Shown: positions 16,203 through 25,307 of the stretch, piece after piece
Layout: each line of letters opens with the position of its first letter
Numbering within the stretch: the stretch's first letter is position 1
Assembly (NCBI GenBank): GCA_006503475.1
Contig: RSEH01000326.1
Coordinates: 1 to 46,255, forward strand
From: Stentor roeselii
Lineage: Eukaryota > Ciliophora > Heterotrichea > Heterotrichida > Stentoridae
Length of the DNA stretch: 46,255 nucleotides
Reading direction: 5' to 3'
Program-made: the position numbers and the translations under genes
Notes under the pieces: model-generated
What the model was told of the DNA's origin: nothing
What the model saw: the letters and a program-made list of their open reading frames with translations, nothing else
Databases searched by the model: none

Positions 16203-19200
16203 ATGAAAGTCTCAGATAAACTAGTTAAGAGTTTCACTTCAAGTAAAGGGTCAGAATACTCCCTAGAACACATCATGTCAGAAATCAAGAAATGGGACCC
16301 AAACGACAACGTGATGTTCGCAGGCCACTCAGGACCAGTGTGGTCGGTTACATCAACCTCAGACAACTCTTTCATATTTTCCGGTTCAGAAGACAAAGAA
16401 ATCATCGTCTGGGACGGTCAGTCGAATTCAGAAGTAAACCGTCTGCGAGGCCACACAGGAACAATCAACATCCTCGAAGTTACAAACGACGACAAGTTTC
16501 TTATCTCAGGCTGCTGGAATGGCATGCTATTGATGTGGGACTGGCGAAGTGGTATCAAAGTAGGCGACTTTATTGGGCATACAGCAGGCATCTACACTTC
16601 TAAGATATTGAAAGACGGTAACACCCTGTTGACAGGCTCAGGCGACTACAGTGTTAGGATGTGGAATATCAATGACAGGACTTTGATTCGGTCTTTTAGT
16701 TGTGATGGCAACTCGGTCTTTGCCTTGACTCTTGTGAAAAATGAGTCAGTTTTGATATGTGGAGGATGGGGAGGTGTTATTCGAGTCTGGGAAAACCTGG
16801 CAAGTGATGTGAAGACCAAAGATGTCAACCCTAATGCGGGAGTTGTTCAGTCTATGACTTCTTCACCTGACTCGAAGTTTGTTGTGGCAGGGACGAGGAA
16901 TAACATCATCATTGTCTACGCATACCCGGAGTTCACTGAAAGAGTTCGCCATACTTGTCATAATAACTGGGTAAGAAATCTTGTGTCTTCTCAAGACAGC
17001 AAATTTTTTATTTCTGCTTCTGCTGATAAGTCAGTCAGGCTTTTCAACTTCGAGAATAATTCACAGTGTTTCACTTTTGATAGAGATGATGGGTACGTGT
17101 TCGGCCTTTATCTTTCAAAAGACAATACTATTCTTTATACTGGAGCTTCTGACAAGATTCTAAGAAAACGAGTGATTGGAATAAAAAATAATGTGACTGT
17201 TCTTAAAGGTCACTCTAAGTGCATCATGTCTATTTCGATCAGCAGTGACTGCAATTTTTTAGTTTCTGGATCTGAAGACACAACGATTAAAGTATGGGAC
17301 TTGAAAAAGTACCAAGAAGTCAAGACTATCACTGGACATTCTGGAACAGTCTGGGGTGTTAATATGACTGTCAAGTCCAAGTACATCATTTCAGGGTCAA
17401 ATGATAAAACAGTGAAAATTTGGGACTGTTCTGATTATTTCGAGGTTAAAAGTTTCACGAATCATACAAGTCCTATTTTTTGCGTTGCTAGTTCAAACGA
17501 TGAATGCTTTGCTGTTTCAGGAGCACAAGATAAGAACATAGGTCTTTATGACCTGAAGAAAATGGAACATATTCATACTTTCGAAGGACACACTGATACT
17601 ATTTTTTCTGTTAAGTTCACTGTTGATGGAGAAACTGTGATTTCAGGAGCTGCTGATTATACTATTCGCCTTTGGAGTGTTCATCGTAAAAATTTAATTG
17701 AAAAAATTGATTCAAAAAGTGGAATGATTGAGTCTATTGCCTTGTCAGATGATCACAAATATATGATAACTGGTGACAGAGGAACTTTTTTCATCCTCTG
17801 GGACTTCGAGAACAGAAAAATAATAAAAAAATTCACATCTCACAGCAAATGGGTCAAATCAGTGGCTCTGAGTCCAATAAACGATCTGGCCGCATCTGTT
17901 TCTAATGATTGGAAGGTATTAACTTATAATATCACTGAGAAAAAAATCCAAGACTCATTCATCGGACATACTTCAACAATCAGGACTTGCGGATTTACAA
18001 ATGACGGGAACTTCCTCGTCACCGCTGGTGAAGACCTTGGAATTAGAATCTGGGACTTGAGACTAGATAATCAGAAAGTCCTGAAAGTAAATCAGTATGG
18101 GTCACTTTTCGACACTTTCTTATTGTTAAATTGTGTTTATAGTCAATCTATACCTACTGCTACCTTCTGCGACCAGACCATCTCACCTTTAAGACTCAGT
18201 CTTTATCATATCTACTGCTATGAAGGTAGTCACCAGCTGCTTAAAGAAGCACTTGAATTAGGAACTTATTTGAAAAAAGATATCAGAGGCAACTCACCTT
18301 TGCATTACGCTTTGGAAAGAAACTCTCAGAACTGTATTGATGTGATTTTGCATTATTTAAATGATATTTCTTCACAGAAATTTGATGAGTTTCTTGAACA
18401 TTGTTGGACTCTTAGATCAGATTTTGATAAACTTCTGAAAAATAGGTCGATTCATTTACCTGAATTTTTGGAAAATATTTTTTATATCAGTCAGCAGCAG
18501 GGCTTGGCGAAATTCGGTGTGCCGAAGAAGAATTTGCCTATTTTGAACTATAAAAAAGAACTTAATATCTCGGTGAATGAATTTTTGAAAAGTGGACAAT
18601 TTGAAAAAACTGAAGAAGTACTTGTTGAGTTTAGAGTTCTACCTTTTCCTATACCTATGGTCTCTGGGTCTCATGAAAGTATGAAAATGTTGCAGAATAT
18701 TTCTGAATGTCCTAATAAGTTGATAAGCAGGACAAATATTGTGCTGCTTATTGTGAGGTCAAGATGGAAGAATTTTTGGCTGTTTATATTGTTTCTTACT
18801 TTTGTTTACTGGTTAAACCTCGGAATTATGATTGCCTTGTTAGTAGCCGGAACTCGAGACAACAACAGGTTGATCCTATTTGGGCTGATAAATTTGATTT
18901 TATTATTCTACGAAATCATCCAAATGTGTGCAGTTGGCATAAGACAATATTTAAACTTCTGGAACGTTGTAGATTTAATAAGAATCGCCATTTGCTTTGC
19001 CTGGATTCTAATCGACGTCAGCATAGGTGAAGGAGAAGTAGTTGCTGTAAGTTACACCATGGTAATCTTCAACTTCCTCAGAGGTCTGACCGGCTTTCGT
19101 GCATTTGACAGAACTCGCTTTTATGTGAGACTGATAATAAGAGCCTTCATCGACACAATTCCCTTTATCATAATTTTCTTTTACACTACTTTGTTCTTCG

Positions 19201-19682
19201 GAATGCTTTATTGGACTTCAGGGACAACTTACAGAAACGACGTTTTTGTTGATGTCTGGAAAACTGCTTTTGAAGCAAACATGGGAAACTTTAAAAATTC
19301 TGATGCTGCTGATTTGAACTTTTTGTACTTTATGTTCACTTCAGTTATCAATGTTATCATTATTTTAAACCTTTTGATTTCGATTTTAGGAGATTCTTAT
19401 GAAAAATTCCAAGCTGAAGCTATTGAAATTGGGAATTTGGAGATGGTTGAATTGATTTTAGAGATTGAAACTTTGATGTTTTGGAGAAGGGATAAAGGAG
19501 TTAGGATGTTTCCGCAGGTTTGTGATGCTACTAGGTTTGAAGGACTTGCTGAGGAGTGGGAAGGAAAACTGAAGGCCATTGGCGATATGATTAAGAAAAA
19601 TGCCAAGTCGACGAAGGTTTATTTTGACCATATTAAGAAAAAACTTGAATCTATTGAAACAAAACTTGACAAGGTTAAATAA
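16203..19682 (+). CDS. WD40 - ankyrin-like - TRP-type cation channel fusion protein
   Basis: 1159 residues in one uninterrupted frame. Residues about 38-620 contain 14 WD40 units that I can count (GHSGPV..VWD through GHTSTI..IWD), enough for two seven-bladed propellers. Two ankyrin-like units follow (about 665-730), including DIRGNSPLHYALERN. Six hydrophobic helices lie between about 855 and 1066. A pore-like segment WKTAFEANMGNF sits between S5 and S6, and S6 ends ILNLLISILGDSYEKF, the TRP-channel S6 signature. The C-terminus is a short coiled coil suited to tetramerisation. Expected role: a cation, perhaps Ca2+, channel at the plasma or ciliary membrane, with the propellers as a cytoplasmic scaffold. 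Gating is unknown. Confidence 0.88.
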   Translation: MKVSDKLVKSFTSSKGSEYSLEHIMSEIKKWDPNDNVMFAGHSGPVWSVTSTSDNSFIFSGSEDKEIIVWDGQSNSEVNRLRGHTGTINILEVTNDDKFLISGCWNGMLLMWDWRSGIKVGDFIGHTAGIYTSKILKDGNTLLTGSGDYSVRMWNINDRTLIRSFSCDGNSVFALTLVKNESVLICGGWGGVIRVWENLASDVKTKDVNPNAGVVQSMTSSPDSKFVVAGTRNNIIIVYAYPEFTERVRHTCHNNWVRNLVSSQDSKFFISASADKSVRLFNFENNSQCFTFDRDDGYVFGLYLSKDNTILYTGASDKILRKRVIGIKNNVTVLKGHSKCIMSISISSDCNFLVSGSEDTTIKVWDLKKYQEVKTITGHSGTVWGVNMTVKSKYIISGSNDKTVKIWDCSDYFEVKSFTNHTSPIFCVASSNDECFAVSGAQDKNIGLYDLKKMEHIHTFEGHTDTIFSVKFTVDGETVISGAADYTIRLWSVHRKNLIEKIDSKSGMIESIALSDDHKYMITGDRGTFFILWDFENRKIIKKFTSHSKWVKSVALSPINDLAASVSNDWKVLTYNITEKKIQDSFIGHTSTIRTCGFTNDGNFLVTAGEDLGIRIWDLRLDNQKVLKVNQYGSLFDTFLLLNCVYSQSIPTATFCDQTISPLRLSLYHIYCYEGSHQLLKEALELGTYLKKDIRGNSPLHYALERNSQNCIDVILHYLNDISSQKFDEFLEHCWTLRSDFDKLLKNRSIHLPEFLENIFYISQQQGLAKFGVPKKNLPILNYKKELNISVNEFLKSGQFEKTEEVLVEFRVLPFPIPMVSGSHESMKMLQNISECPNKLISRTNIVLLIVRSRWKNFWLFILFLTFVYWLNLGIMIALLVAGTRDNNRLILFGLINLILLFYEIIQMCAVGIRQYLNFWNVVDLIRIAICFAWILIDVSIGEGEVVAVSYTMVIFNFLRGLTGFRAFDRTRFYVRLIIRAFIDTIPFIIIFFYTTLFFGMLYWTSGTTYRNDVFVDVWKTAFEANMGNFKNSDAADLNFLYFMFTSVINVIIILNLLISILGDSYEKFQAEAIEIGNLEMVELILEIETLMFWRRDKGVRMFPQVCDATRFEGLAEEWEGKLKAIGDMIKKNAKSTKVYFDHIKKKLESIETKLDKVK

Positions 19683-20025
19683 TTAGTGATTAATTTTGAG
19701 GTTTTATTCAATATTTAAATTAGTTATTTATATAGGAATAAATTATTATGATTCGATGCTACTCTCATATTCAGTACTTTTAATGTGAGTGGATTACTTT
19801 CGATATGAATACTCAAAATTCAAATAATCTTTCTATTAAAGTGATGAAATTCAACCTTAAAAAATTACAAACTTTCCGTCAAATACCTCAAGTTTCTAAT
19901 AAATTCAGATAAACGATCCTTCATAAAGATAAAACTAAACAAACCATAACCCTAAATTTCACACTACTAAAACCCTATTCCATAAACCTTCACTAAAAAA
20001 TCCACAAATCCATTCCTCTATTAAC
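19683..20025. other. Convergent intergenic region
   Basis: 343 bp, AT-rich, between the channel and bS6m stops. The right half is C/A-rich on the + strand. I see no ORF or RNA gene. Confidence 0.5.
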
Positions 20026-20457
20026 CTAATCCTCCTTATCTATTTTATTCTTCATTTCCATGACTCGTCTAGCATATTCAAAGTCTCTTTCATCATTGAA
20101 ATGACTGACTAATCGATTAGCCCTGAAGTAAGTATTCAGATAATAATCCAGATCCTTAATCCGATGAATATTATTCCCAAAGACTTCAGTCTTATACCTC
20201 TTCTTCAACAGCTGGCTAATCGTCACTCCAGCAGCAGGAGGAGCATCCATAATAATTTGAATATATCTTCCAATACTATGCGTCCTAGTTTCTCTTGTGG
20301 CCTTATTTCCCATGATCCTATCTCCCAAGTTCTGAACATCTCTGATCACAACAGAAGGATGTGTGTTCAAAACAGTACTAATCACTTCATGAAGCATCAA
20401 CATTGTAGGCCTTGCAGGACCCGCTTTCGTGATGATGAGGTACTCGTAAAGAGGCAT
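20026..20457 (-). CDS. MRPS6: Mitochondrial small-subunit ribosomal protein bS6m
   Basis: 143 residues beginning MPLYEYLIITKAG, the beta-strand start of the S6 fold. VVIRDVQNLGDRIMG (the S6 'NLGxRxL' strand) and SIGRYIQIIMDAP (the G-Y-x-x-x-x-F/M strand) follow. The pattern is close to animal MRPS6. The ~40-residue C-terminal extension is basic and helical. There is no cleavable presequence, as in other bS6m. It binds the central domain of mitochondrial small-subunit rRNA with bS18. Its start codon is only 23 nt from the divergent transporter start. Confidence 0.88.
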   Translation of the reverse strand: MPLYEYLIITKAGPARPTMLMLHEVISTVLNTHPSVVIRDVQNLGDRIMGNKATRETRTHSIGRYIQIIMDAPPAAGVTISQLLKKRYKTEVFGNNIHRIKDLDYYLNTYFRANRLVSHFNDERDFEYARRVMEMKNKIDKED

Positions 20458-20480
20458 TTATTTGATTTTTTAAGTAGTAA
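20458..20480. promoter_or_regulatory. 23-nt spacer between divergent start codons
   Basis: The whole interval between the bS6m ATG (minus) and the transporter ATG (plus). It is AT-rich. Both 5' UTRs must be extremely short, or both promoters must extend into the opposite coding regions. No TATA-like or known motif can be defended. Confidence 0.35.
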
Positions 20481-21941
20481 ATGGAAGAAAGAGAAAGTCT
20501 ATTCGCAAGTGTCATGATTTCAATCAACTGTTGTGTTGCTGGGTCTATCTTCGGCGTGCCTTGGGGCTTTGTGCAGGCCGGGTGGGCTTTTTCTTTGTTT
20601 CTTTCAGTTGTAGGGCTGGTATGCATGATTTCTTTGGGGTACATCGTGATTCAGGTGTTAAGTCGCATGTCAGAAATAAATAAACTTGCGAAATCCGGTT
20701 ATGACATCCAACATGTCCCGCTTTCTCATTTTTTCAGTCCTTATCATTCAAGTTACTACATCGTTAAAAGTGAAAAATACGAAGAAATGAACTTAAAAAC
20801 CTTTGAAAACGAGTTAAAAGAACAGAACATTAAATATGACTTTACTATCATGTGCAAGGTGTTACTTGGAAGAAAACTTGAAAAAGTTCTGAACTTTTTG
20901 ATTGTCGCTAATAATCTAGTCTTTCTTATCGGCTGCTCATCGAGTTTCGCTGCTTCGATGGCTTCTTTGGTGAGTATCGGACCTGCAGAGACCTGTGATA
21001 TATTCGAAGACAGTAGTTTTCTGAGTTCTTGTCGGTACAAGTATATATTTTACATTGTTTTGTTCAGCTTGATTGTATCGCCGATGACTCTTTTATTCCA
21101 TTTTACTGAATCAACTTTTTACCTGTTGTCAGTTGCGATTTCAAGAACTTTGATTATCCTGCTGATGTCTTTTACCGCGATTTACTCCTACCTGACTTCA
21201 ACTTCCCTATCATCATCAAAACCCTTCACCCCGAAGGCAGAGGCATTCAACATCTCATCATTTGGCCTTTCAGTTCCAATAATTTTCCTTACAATGGGCT
21301 TTCATTTACTAATCCCTGACGTGTACCAAGCCCTGAAGAACAAGAAAAAAAACGCAGGTCGTTTAGTTGTTTTTAGCTTTTCTATTGCTTTTTTTTTAAT
21401 CGTTGTTTTGAGCCTTTCCTTGGCTTTCGGCTGTGAAGAGGTTAAACAACTTGCTACTTTGAATTGGAACGGGTTTAGTTTAGGGAATGAATTCGATGAA
21501 AGACCTTTTTGGACTGTTCTTGCTGAATTTTTCATCAGCATCTATCCTTGCATTGATGTCACATCGATTTTTTCAATGACTGCTGTGAACGTCGCTGATA
21601 ATATCTTGGCTCTGCAGTTTCATGGACTTGATGATTTTGTTGTGGAACCTGATAAGGTCTTTAATATGAGGTCTTGCATTTTAATTGTCAGCTTCTGGCT
21701 TTCGGGTTATTTTTATGACCTTGGAATTGTTTTTGCACTTGCTGGGTCGATTAATTTGGTTTTTTTGTTCTTGTTTGTTATTATGTTTGGAATTGCAAGT
21801 TTGGTTATTGTGCCGCAGAAGATGCACTTTGATAATTTTCTTGCGAGGAGAAAGGTTTTGATTGGGTTTTTAATGGCTTCGGCTTTGTTTCTTGTGGCGA
21901 TGTGGGGCAGTTTTATTAGCTATTTAATAGGAAATCAGTAA
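20481..21941 (+). CDS. Amino acid/auxin permease (AAAP)-family transporter
   Basis: 486 residues, about ten or eleven hydrophobic helices. The first helix reads INCCVAGSIFGVPWGFVQAGW, the unwound TM1 signature (G-x-G-x-P) of AAAP/SLC32-36-38 transporters, here AGSIFGVPW. Other matching segments are the helix at IIFLTMGFHLLIPDVYQALKN and TVLAEFFISIYPCIDVTSIF. A charged cytosolic loop (about 65-120) separates TM2 and TM3. It probably exchanges amino acids across the plasma or vacuolar membrane with H+ or Na+; substrate unknown. The 3' end carries a tandem repeat beginning at the stop codon. Confidence 0.82.
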   Translation: MEERESLFASVMISINCCVAGSIFGVPWGFVQAGWAFSLFLSVVGLVCMISLGYIVIQVLSRMSEINKLAKSGYDIQHVPLSHFFSPYHSSYYIVKSEKYEEMNLKTFENELKEQNIKYDFTIMCKVLLGRKLEKVLNFLIVANNLVFLIGCSSSFAASMASLVSIGPAETCDIFEDSSFLSSCRYKYIFYIVLFSLIVSPMTLLFHFTESTFYLLSVAISRTLIILLMSFTAIYSYLTSTSLSSSKPFTPKAEAFNISSFGLSVPIIFLTMGFHLLIPDVYQALKNKKKNAGRLVVFSFSIAFFLIVVLSLSLAFGCEEVKQLATLNWNGFSLGNEFDERPFWTVLAEFFISIYPCIDVTSIFSMTAVNVADNILALQFHGLDDFVVEPDKVFNMRSCILIVSFWLSGYFYDLGIVFALAGSINLVFLFLFVIMFGIASLVIVPQKMHFDNFLARRKVLIGFLMASALFLVAMWGSFISYLIGNQ

Positions 21942-22008
21942 GGAAAGGATTTAGATTTGAGGTAAAGGTTGGTGTGAAGTAAGGAAAGGATTAAGATGTG
22001 AGGTTAGA
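21937..22008. repeat. Imperfect tandem repeat over the transporter stop codon
   Basis: Two copies, period 41 nt (21937 and 21978), starting with the identical AGTAAGGAAAGGATT. The rest differs at a few positions. The first copy includes the TAA stop. The purine-rich sense strand is typical of 3' flanks in this window. Probably a local slippage duplication. Confidence 0.6.
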
Positions 22009-22113
22009 GTTTGAGAAGGATAGAATGATAAATTTTAAAGGCAACTTGAAATTGGATTGGATTAAATGAATTAAGGCATTGAAAACTTTAAAGCCTTCTA
22101 AGGCTTAACTAAT

Positions 22114-22134
22114 GACAATTTTCACTGATTACTG
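22114..22134. repeat. 21-bp perfect direct repeat, copy 1
   Basis: GACAATTTTCACTGATTACTG, identical at 23087-23107. It lies downstream of the MGC gene, in the same relative place as the second copy lies from the decayed duplicate, so it marks the duplicated segment's 3' flank. Confidence 0.75.
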
Positions 22135-22190
22135 AATAGATTATTTAGTTATGGTGTAAAATGCTTTGAATTTTACTCGAAATTTCGATA

Positions 22191-22427
22191 TTATTGTTCT
22201 GCTGATGGCTTTAAAATTCTTTTATTCCTAAAGATATTAGCTTCTAAGCACAGAATTGGTGCTTTTTGTGGCTTTTGTTCAAATCCAAAGAATTTGCCCA
22301 CCTCTTTTGAATATATTTTTTCAGAGTCACCTGATTCTATTTGAGTTTTTCTCTTGAAGAAATTAGGGATTTCAGATTGAGAAAGCACTCTAAATTGTTT
22401 TTTCGTCGTAAAACTTGCGCAGCCCAT
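22191..22427 (-). CDS. Small protein with N-terminal MGC lipid-anchor motif
   Basis: 78 residues beginning MGCASFTTKK, a pattern that fits N-myristoylation on Gly2 plus palmitoylation on Cys3, so a membrane-tethered protein is likely. The rest is basic and polar with no known domain (FRVLSQSEIPNFFKRK, IFRNKRILKPSAEQ). It ends in TAA. A degenerate copy lies at 23111-23390 in the same orientation, and a 21-bp identical stretch lies downstream of both. That duplication with decay supports this being a real gene. Function unknown. Confidence 0.6.
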   Translation of the reverse strand: MGCASFTTKKQFRVLSQSEIPNFFKRKTQIESGDSEKIYSKEVGKFFGFEQKPQKAPILCLEANIFRNKRILKPSAEQ

Positions 22428-23086
22428 TATAATTATAAAGCTATATTTCCTTATTCTGGAATAAATGGAAGCTGATAACTAAATATGAAATATTTGCAAA
22501 ATATATAATGCTTGAAAAAAAAAGCCTGAAAGTCAGAATTTCATTCCTGTGGGTTGATTTTAAGAGTTTTAGGACTTTAAAGTTAGGCGAATATTTAAAA
22601 TTATTTAAATATGCTCGAAATTTTGGATTTTCGTCGATTTCTGAAATATTCTTTTATTGTAGAATTTGAAAATGGTTCTCTATTCTATGGGGTGAATACT
22701 TAACTTTTTATTTAGGATGCGAATGATTATTTGAAAATTCCTTGCGAACCTGGAAAATTGAGGATAGATTATGTAAAATAATTAAAAATTTTTTCAATAA
22801 GTATTTTCTTGCATTTATTGATCTAGTTGCTTTAAATTTAGAAATAGCCTTACAGCCCAGCCCCTTTAATTTTTGAAGTTAACCGCTGTTGGAAATAAGA
22901 TTTCTGAGATATAACTATTAACTTACATAAAATTATCATAGAATAGAATATCTAATAATTACTTAAGAAATTGAACTAATACTCTGTTAATATGTCAAAA
23001 GCTAAAGTCAGACAAGACAATCCTTTAATAATTCGATTTATTTCATTTTCTCTACAGGAATCTATTAAAGCCAATATCCATCTAAA

Positions 23087-23107
23087 GACAATTTTCACTG
23101 ATTACTG
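23087..23107. repeat. 21-bp perfect direct repeat, copy 2
   Basis: Identical to 22114-22134, 973 bp away. It flanks the decayed MGC copy. Confidence 0.75.
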
Positions 23108-23110
23108 TTT

Positions 23111-23390
23111 AGACCTGCATTCATGGTTTTAAAAATCTAAACATAGTCAATATATTTTTATAAGTTATCAATCTGATTTGAATTCTTTTTTTTCTCAGTA
23201 TATTTTCCTCTAAATTAAATTTTGGAACTTTTCGAATTTTAGTTCCTAGCTTTAGATTATGATTGATTGCTTAAAATTCTGAGACACTCCTCGACACTAA
23301 AAGTTTTCTTTTGTTGATCAAATAAAAACTTTTTGTGTCAGTTGATATTAATTTTTCTTACTTTGCGACCTTGAATCCAGCACATCCCAT
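23111..23390 (-). pseudogene. Decayed duplicate of the MGC small-protein gene
   Basis: The minus strand reads MGCAGFKVAK and then TAA, against MGCASFTTKK in the intact gene. After several stops, the end of the region reads NI then R(F)LKP where the intact gene has NIFRNKRILKP. Overall length is similar (about 270 against 240 nt). No 15-nt GT..AG segment at the first stop restores the frame. Together with the shared 21-bp flank this supports a local duplication that lost its frame. Identity is low in the middle. Confidence 0.6.
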
Positions 23391-23673
23391 GATAATATTT
23401 AAAATGATAGTATTATTAAAGAAGTAATTGATAATCCTATAGAATCAAAGAAAATTATCCTAAAACCAAAGCATAAACTGAAATCAAGACTAATTTCTAA
23501 TAATTCAACATCTCATATAATCTTAGCGTTATTCCACTCTAGCTAAAACTAAATTTTTTTTTTCAATCCTTTCTAAAGGTCACCTTCTACTCTAAACCAA
23601 CCTCTATTCAATTCCATTCATCAAAATTAAAACTCTTTAAAGAAATCTTGTAATATTTTCAAGACAAGATTTA

Positions 23674-24177
23674 ATGGAAGTCAAATCGAAAAAGTTAGTT
23701 TATCTTAAAAGATATGCAAATAAATTGAAAAAGTCAATCAAGGATCAAAACTCCGAAGAAAAGCTCCAACTTTCTTACTCATCTCAAACTTCCTCTAAAT
23801 TCAAGTTCAAACATCACCAGCTGAATAAAAAATCCAAGCTTAAAACAAGTTTTTTTTCTTCCAAGATAAAGAAAAGTCATCTAATTCATCCTCTTGAAGT
23901 AAACAAAATCTTTTCAAATTCATTCGAGCATTCAAGGTGCTCTATAGTAAAAAGGCCGACTCTAACAATAAAAAACCAGAAAAAAGTAAAAAAATCACAA
24001 TTTTGCCTAACTCCTAAAACAACAGAATATGTTTCGTTTATCAAATGTCAAGAGTTACGTCCTAGATCAGTTTCTCCGATAGAAAGCATAAAAAAAGAAA
24101 CTTATTCAGCATCTACTCCGAAAAGAGTAAGGTCAATAAAAGTCCAGATCCTCAACCCAGAATTGGATGAGGACTGA
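23674..24177 (+). CDS. Lysine-rich hypothetical protein
   Basis: 167 residues ending in TGA, strongly basic (Lys/Ser-rich), probably disordered. Short SP/TP sites (RSVSPIES, ASTPKRVRS) could be kinase targets. The C-terminus KVQILNPELDED is acidic. No domain is recognised. It is open from ATG to stop in an AT-rich region where such a length by chance is unlikely but possible. Confidence 0.55.
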   Translation: MEVKSKKLVYLKRYANKLKKSIKDQNSEEKLQLSYSSQTSSKFKFKHHQLNKKSKLKTSFFSSKIKKSHLIHPLEVNKIFSNSFEHSRCSIVKRPTLTIKNQKKVKKSQFCLTPKTTEYVSFIKCQELRPRSVSPIESIKKETYSASTPKRVRSIKVQILNPELDED

Positions 24178-24467
24178 TTCAAAGTTTTAATAATTCGTTA
24201 AAACTCTAAAAATTATTAAAAATCGATCATTCGTTAACTGTTCAAACTTCCATGAAATAAAATAATTTCTTCCAAAAAAATAAAAACTCAAATTTTGAAA
24301 CTTCATCAATAATAAAAAGTTTAAAATCATCAACATTATTCATAATAAACCTAAAAAATCTTCTCTATTTTTCATCCCAATCAATTTTTTGAAATAAAAT
24401 CATTCGAAACAACAAAACCTTTATATCAAAGTCTTTTTAATTCAAACTCATCCAAATCTAATTAAAA

Positions 24468-25289
24468 ATGTTCAGAAACCCAATAGACCCAGACTCGGCA
24501 CAAGCCAAGCAAAGCGAAGACCGTTACCAAGTCCTATCAACAACAGAAACAACCCAAACCTCCTTAACAAAACCAGGTGAAATATTCAGTCCTAACTACA
24601 AAGGATTCCAAAAACTTTCAGTGGATCTTTTAGAAGAAAAGCTGAAATCTTTAGAGTTCCCAGAAGAAAATCTAGAAAACGGAAAACCAGAGAACCTTGA
24701 GTCATTCAACGCTGAAGACTCAAGCGAGTCACTGAACCAAGCTCTTTACAACTTTCTAATAAAAATCAAATTAGAGTGCTTATACGAAATCCTCACTCAC
24801 AACGGATACGACGACCTGAGTTTTTTGATAGAACAAATGAAAACCGAGCCTTTAAACGAAGAAGTTTTAATAAAACTTGGAGTCTCTAAAATCGGGCATC
24901 GATTGATTTTTCTCGCTTTTCTTGAAGAAGAGACCAACAAGTACTTCAGAAGATCCTTCCCGATAAAGTCTGACTGTTGTTTTCCTGAAGGCTCAACTGA
25001 AGTCCCTTCACTAGAAGAGTGGCTTGAAAGACTCTACCTAAAAGAAACTTATGAACTTTTTTCAAATGAAGGCCTCCAAGATTTAAAGCAGATCTTGTTT
25101 ATCATGAACTCAAGTTACAAGATCACTGAAGAAGTCCTCAAACAAATCGGAATAAAAAAAATCGGCCACCGACAAAGAATTTTATTTAAATTACGAGAAG
25201 ATGCCCAAAAATTAAACAAAAAGGACTTTTGTGTCAATTATGAAGTCTCTGGAATCAACTTGGCTTGTGGAAAATGCCAGATTTTTTAA
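24468..25289 (+). CDS. Tandem SAM-domain protein
   Basis: 273 residues. A polar N-terminal region (1-85) is followed by two SAM-like helical bundles. SAM1 (about 87-155) ends LGVSKIGHRLIFLAFL. SAM2 (about 180-250) begins SLEEWLERLYLKETYELFSN and ends IGIKKIGHRQRILFKL. The 'LGI-x-x-x-GHR-x-x-I/L' ending is the SAM hallmark. SAM domains form homo- or hetero-polymers and act as scaffolds. No other domain is present. The Cys-containing C-terminus (CGKCQIF) is of unknown use; Cys is fourth from the end, but the residues after it are not a typical CaaX box. Confidence 0.8.
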   Translation: MFRNPIDPDSAQAKQSEDRYQVLSTTETTQTSLTKPGEIFSPNYKGFQKLSVDLLEEKLKSLEFPEENLENGKPENLESFNAEDSSESLNQALYNFLIKIKLECLYEILTHNGYDDLSFLIEQMKTEPLNEEVLIKLGVSKIGHRLIFLAFLEEETNKYFRRSFPIKSDCCFPEGSTEVPSLEEWLERLYLKETYELFSNEGLQDLKQILFIMNSSYKITEEVLKQIGIKKIGHRQRILFKLREDAQKLNKKDFCVNYEVSGINLACGKCQIF

Positions 25290-25307
25290 GTATTTTAATT
25301 AAATAAT

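Larger units (their letters stand above)
22428..23673. other. AT-rich intergenic region containing a decayed gene copy
   Basis: About 1.25 kb. The right-central part (23087-23390) holds a degraded duplicate of the small MGC gene and its flank. The rest is AT-rich with stops in every frame. No RNA gene was recognised. Confidence 0.5.
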
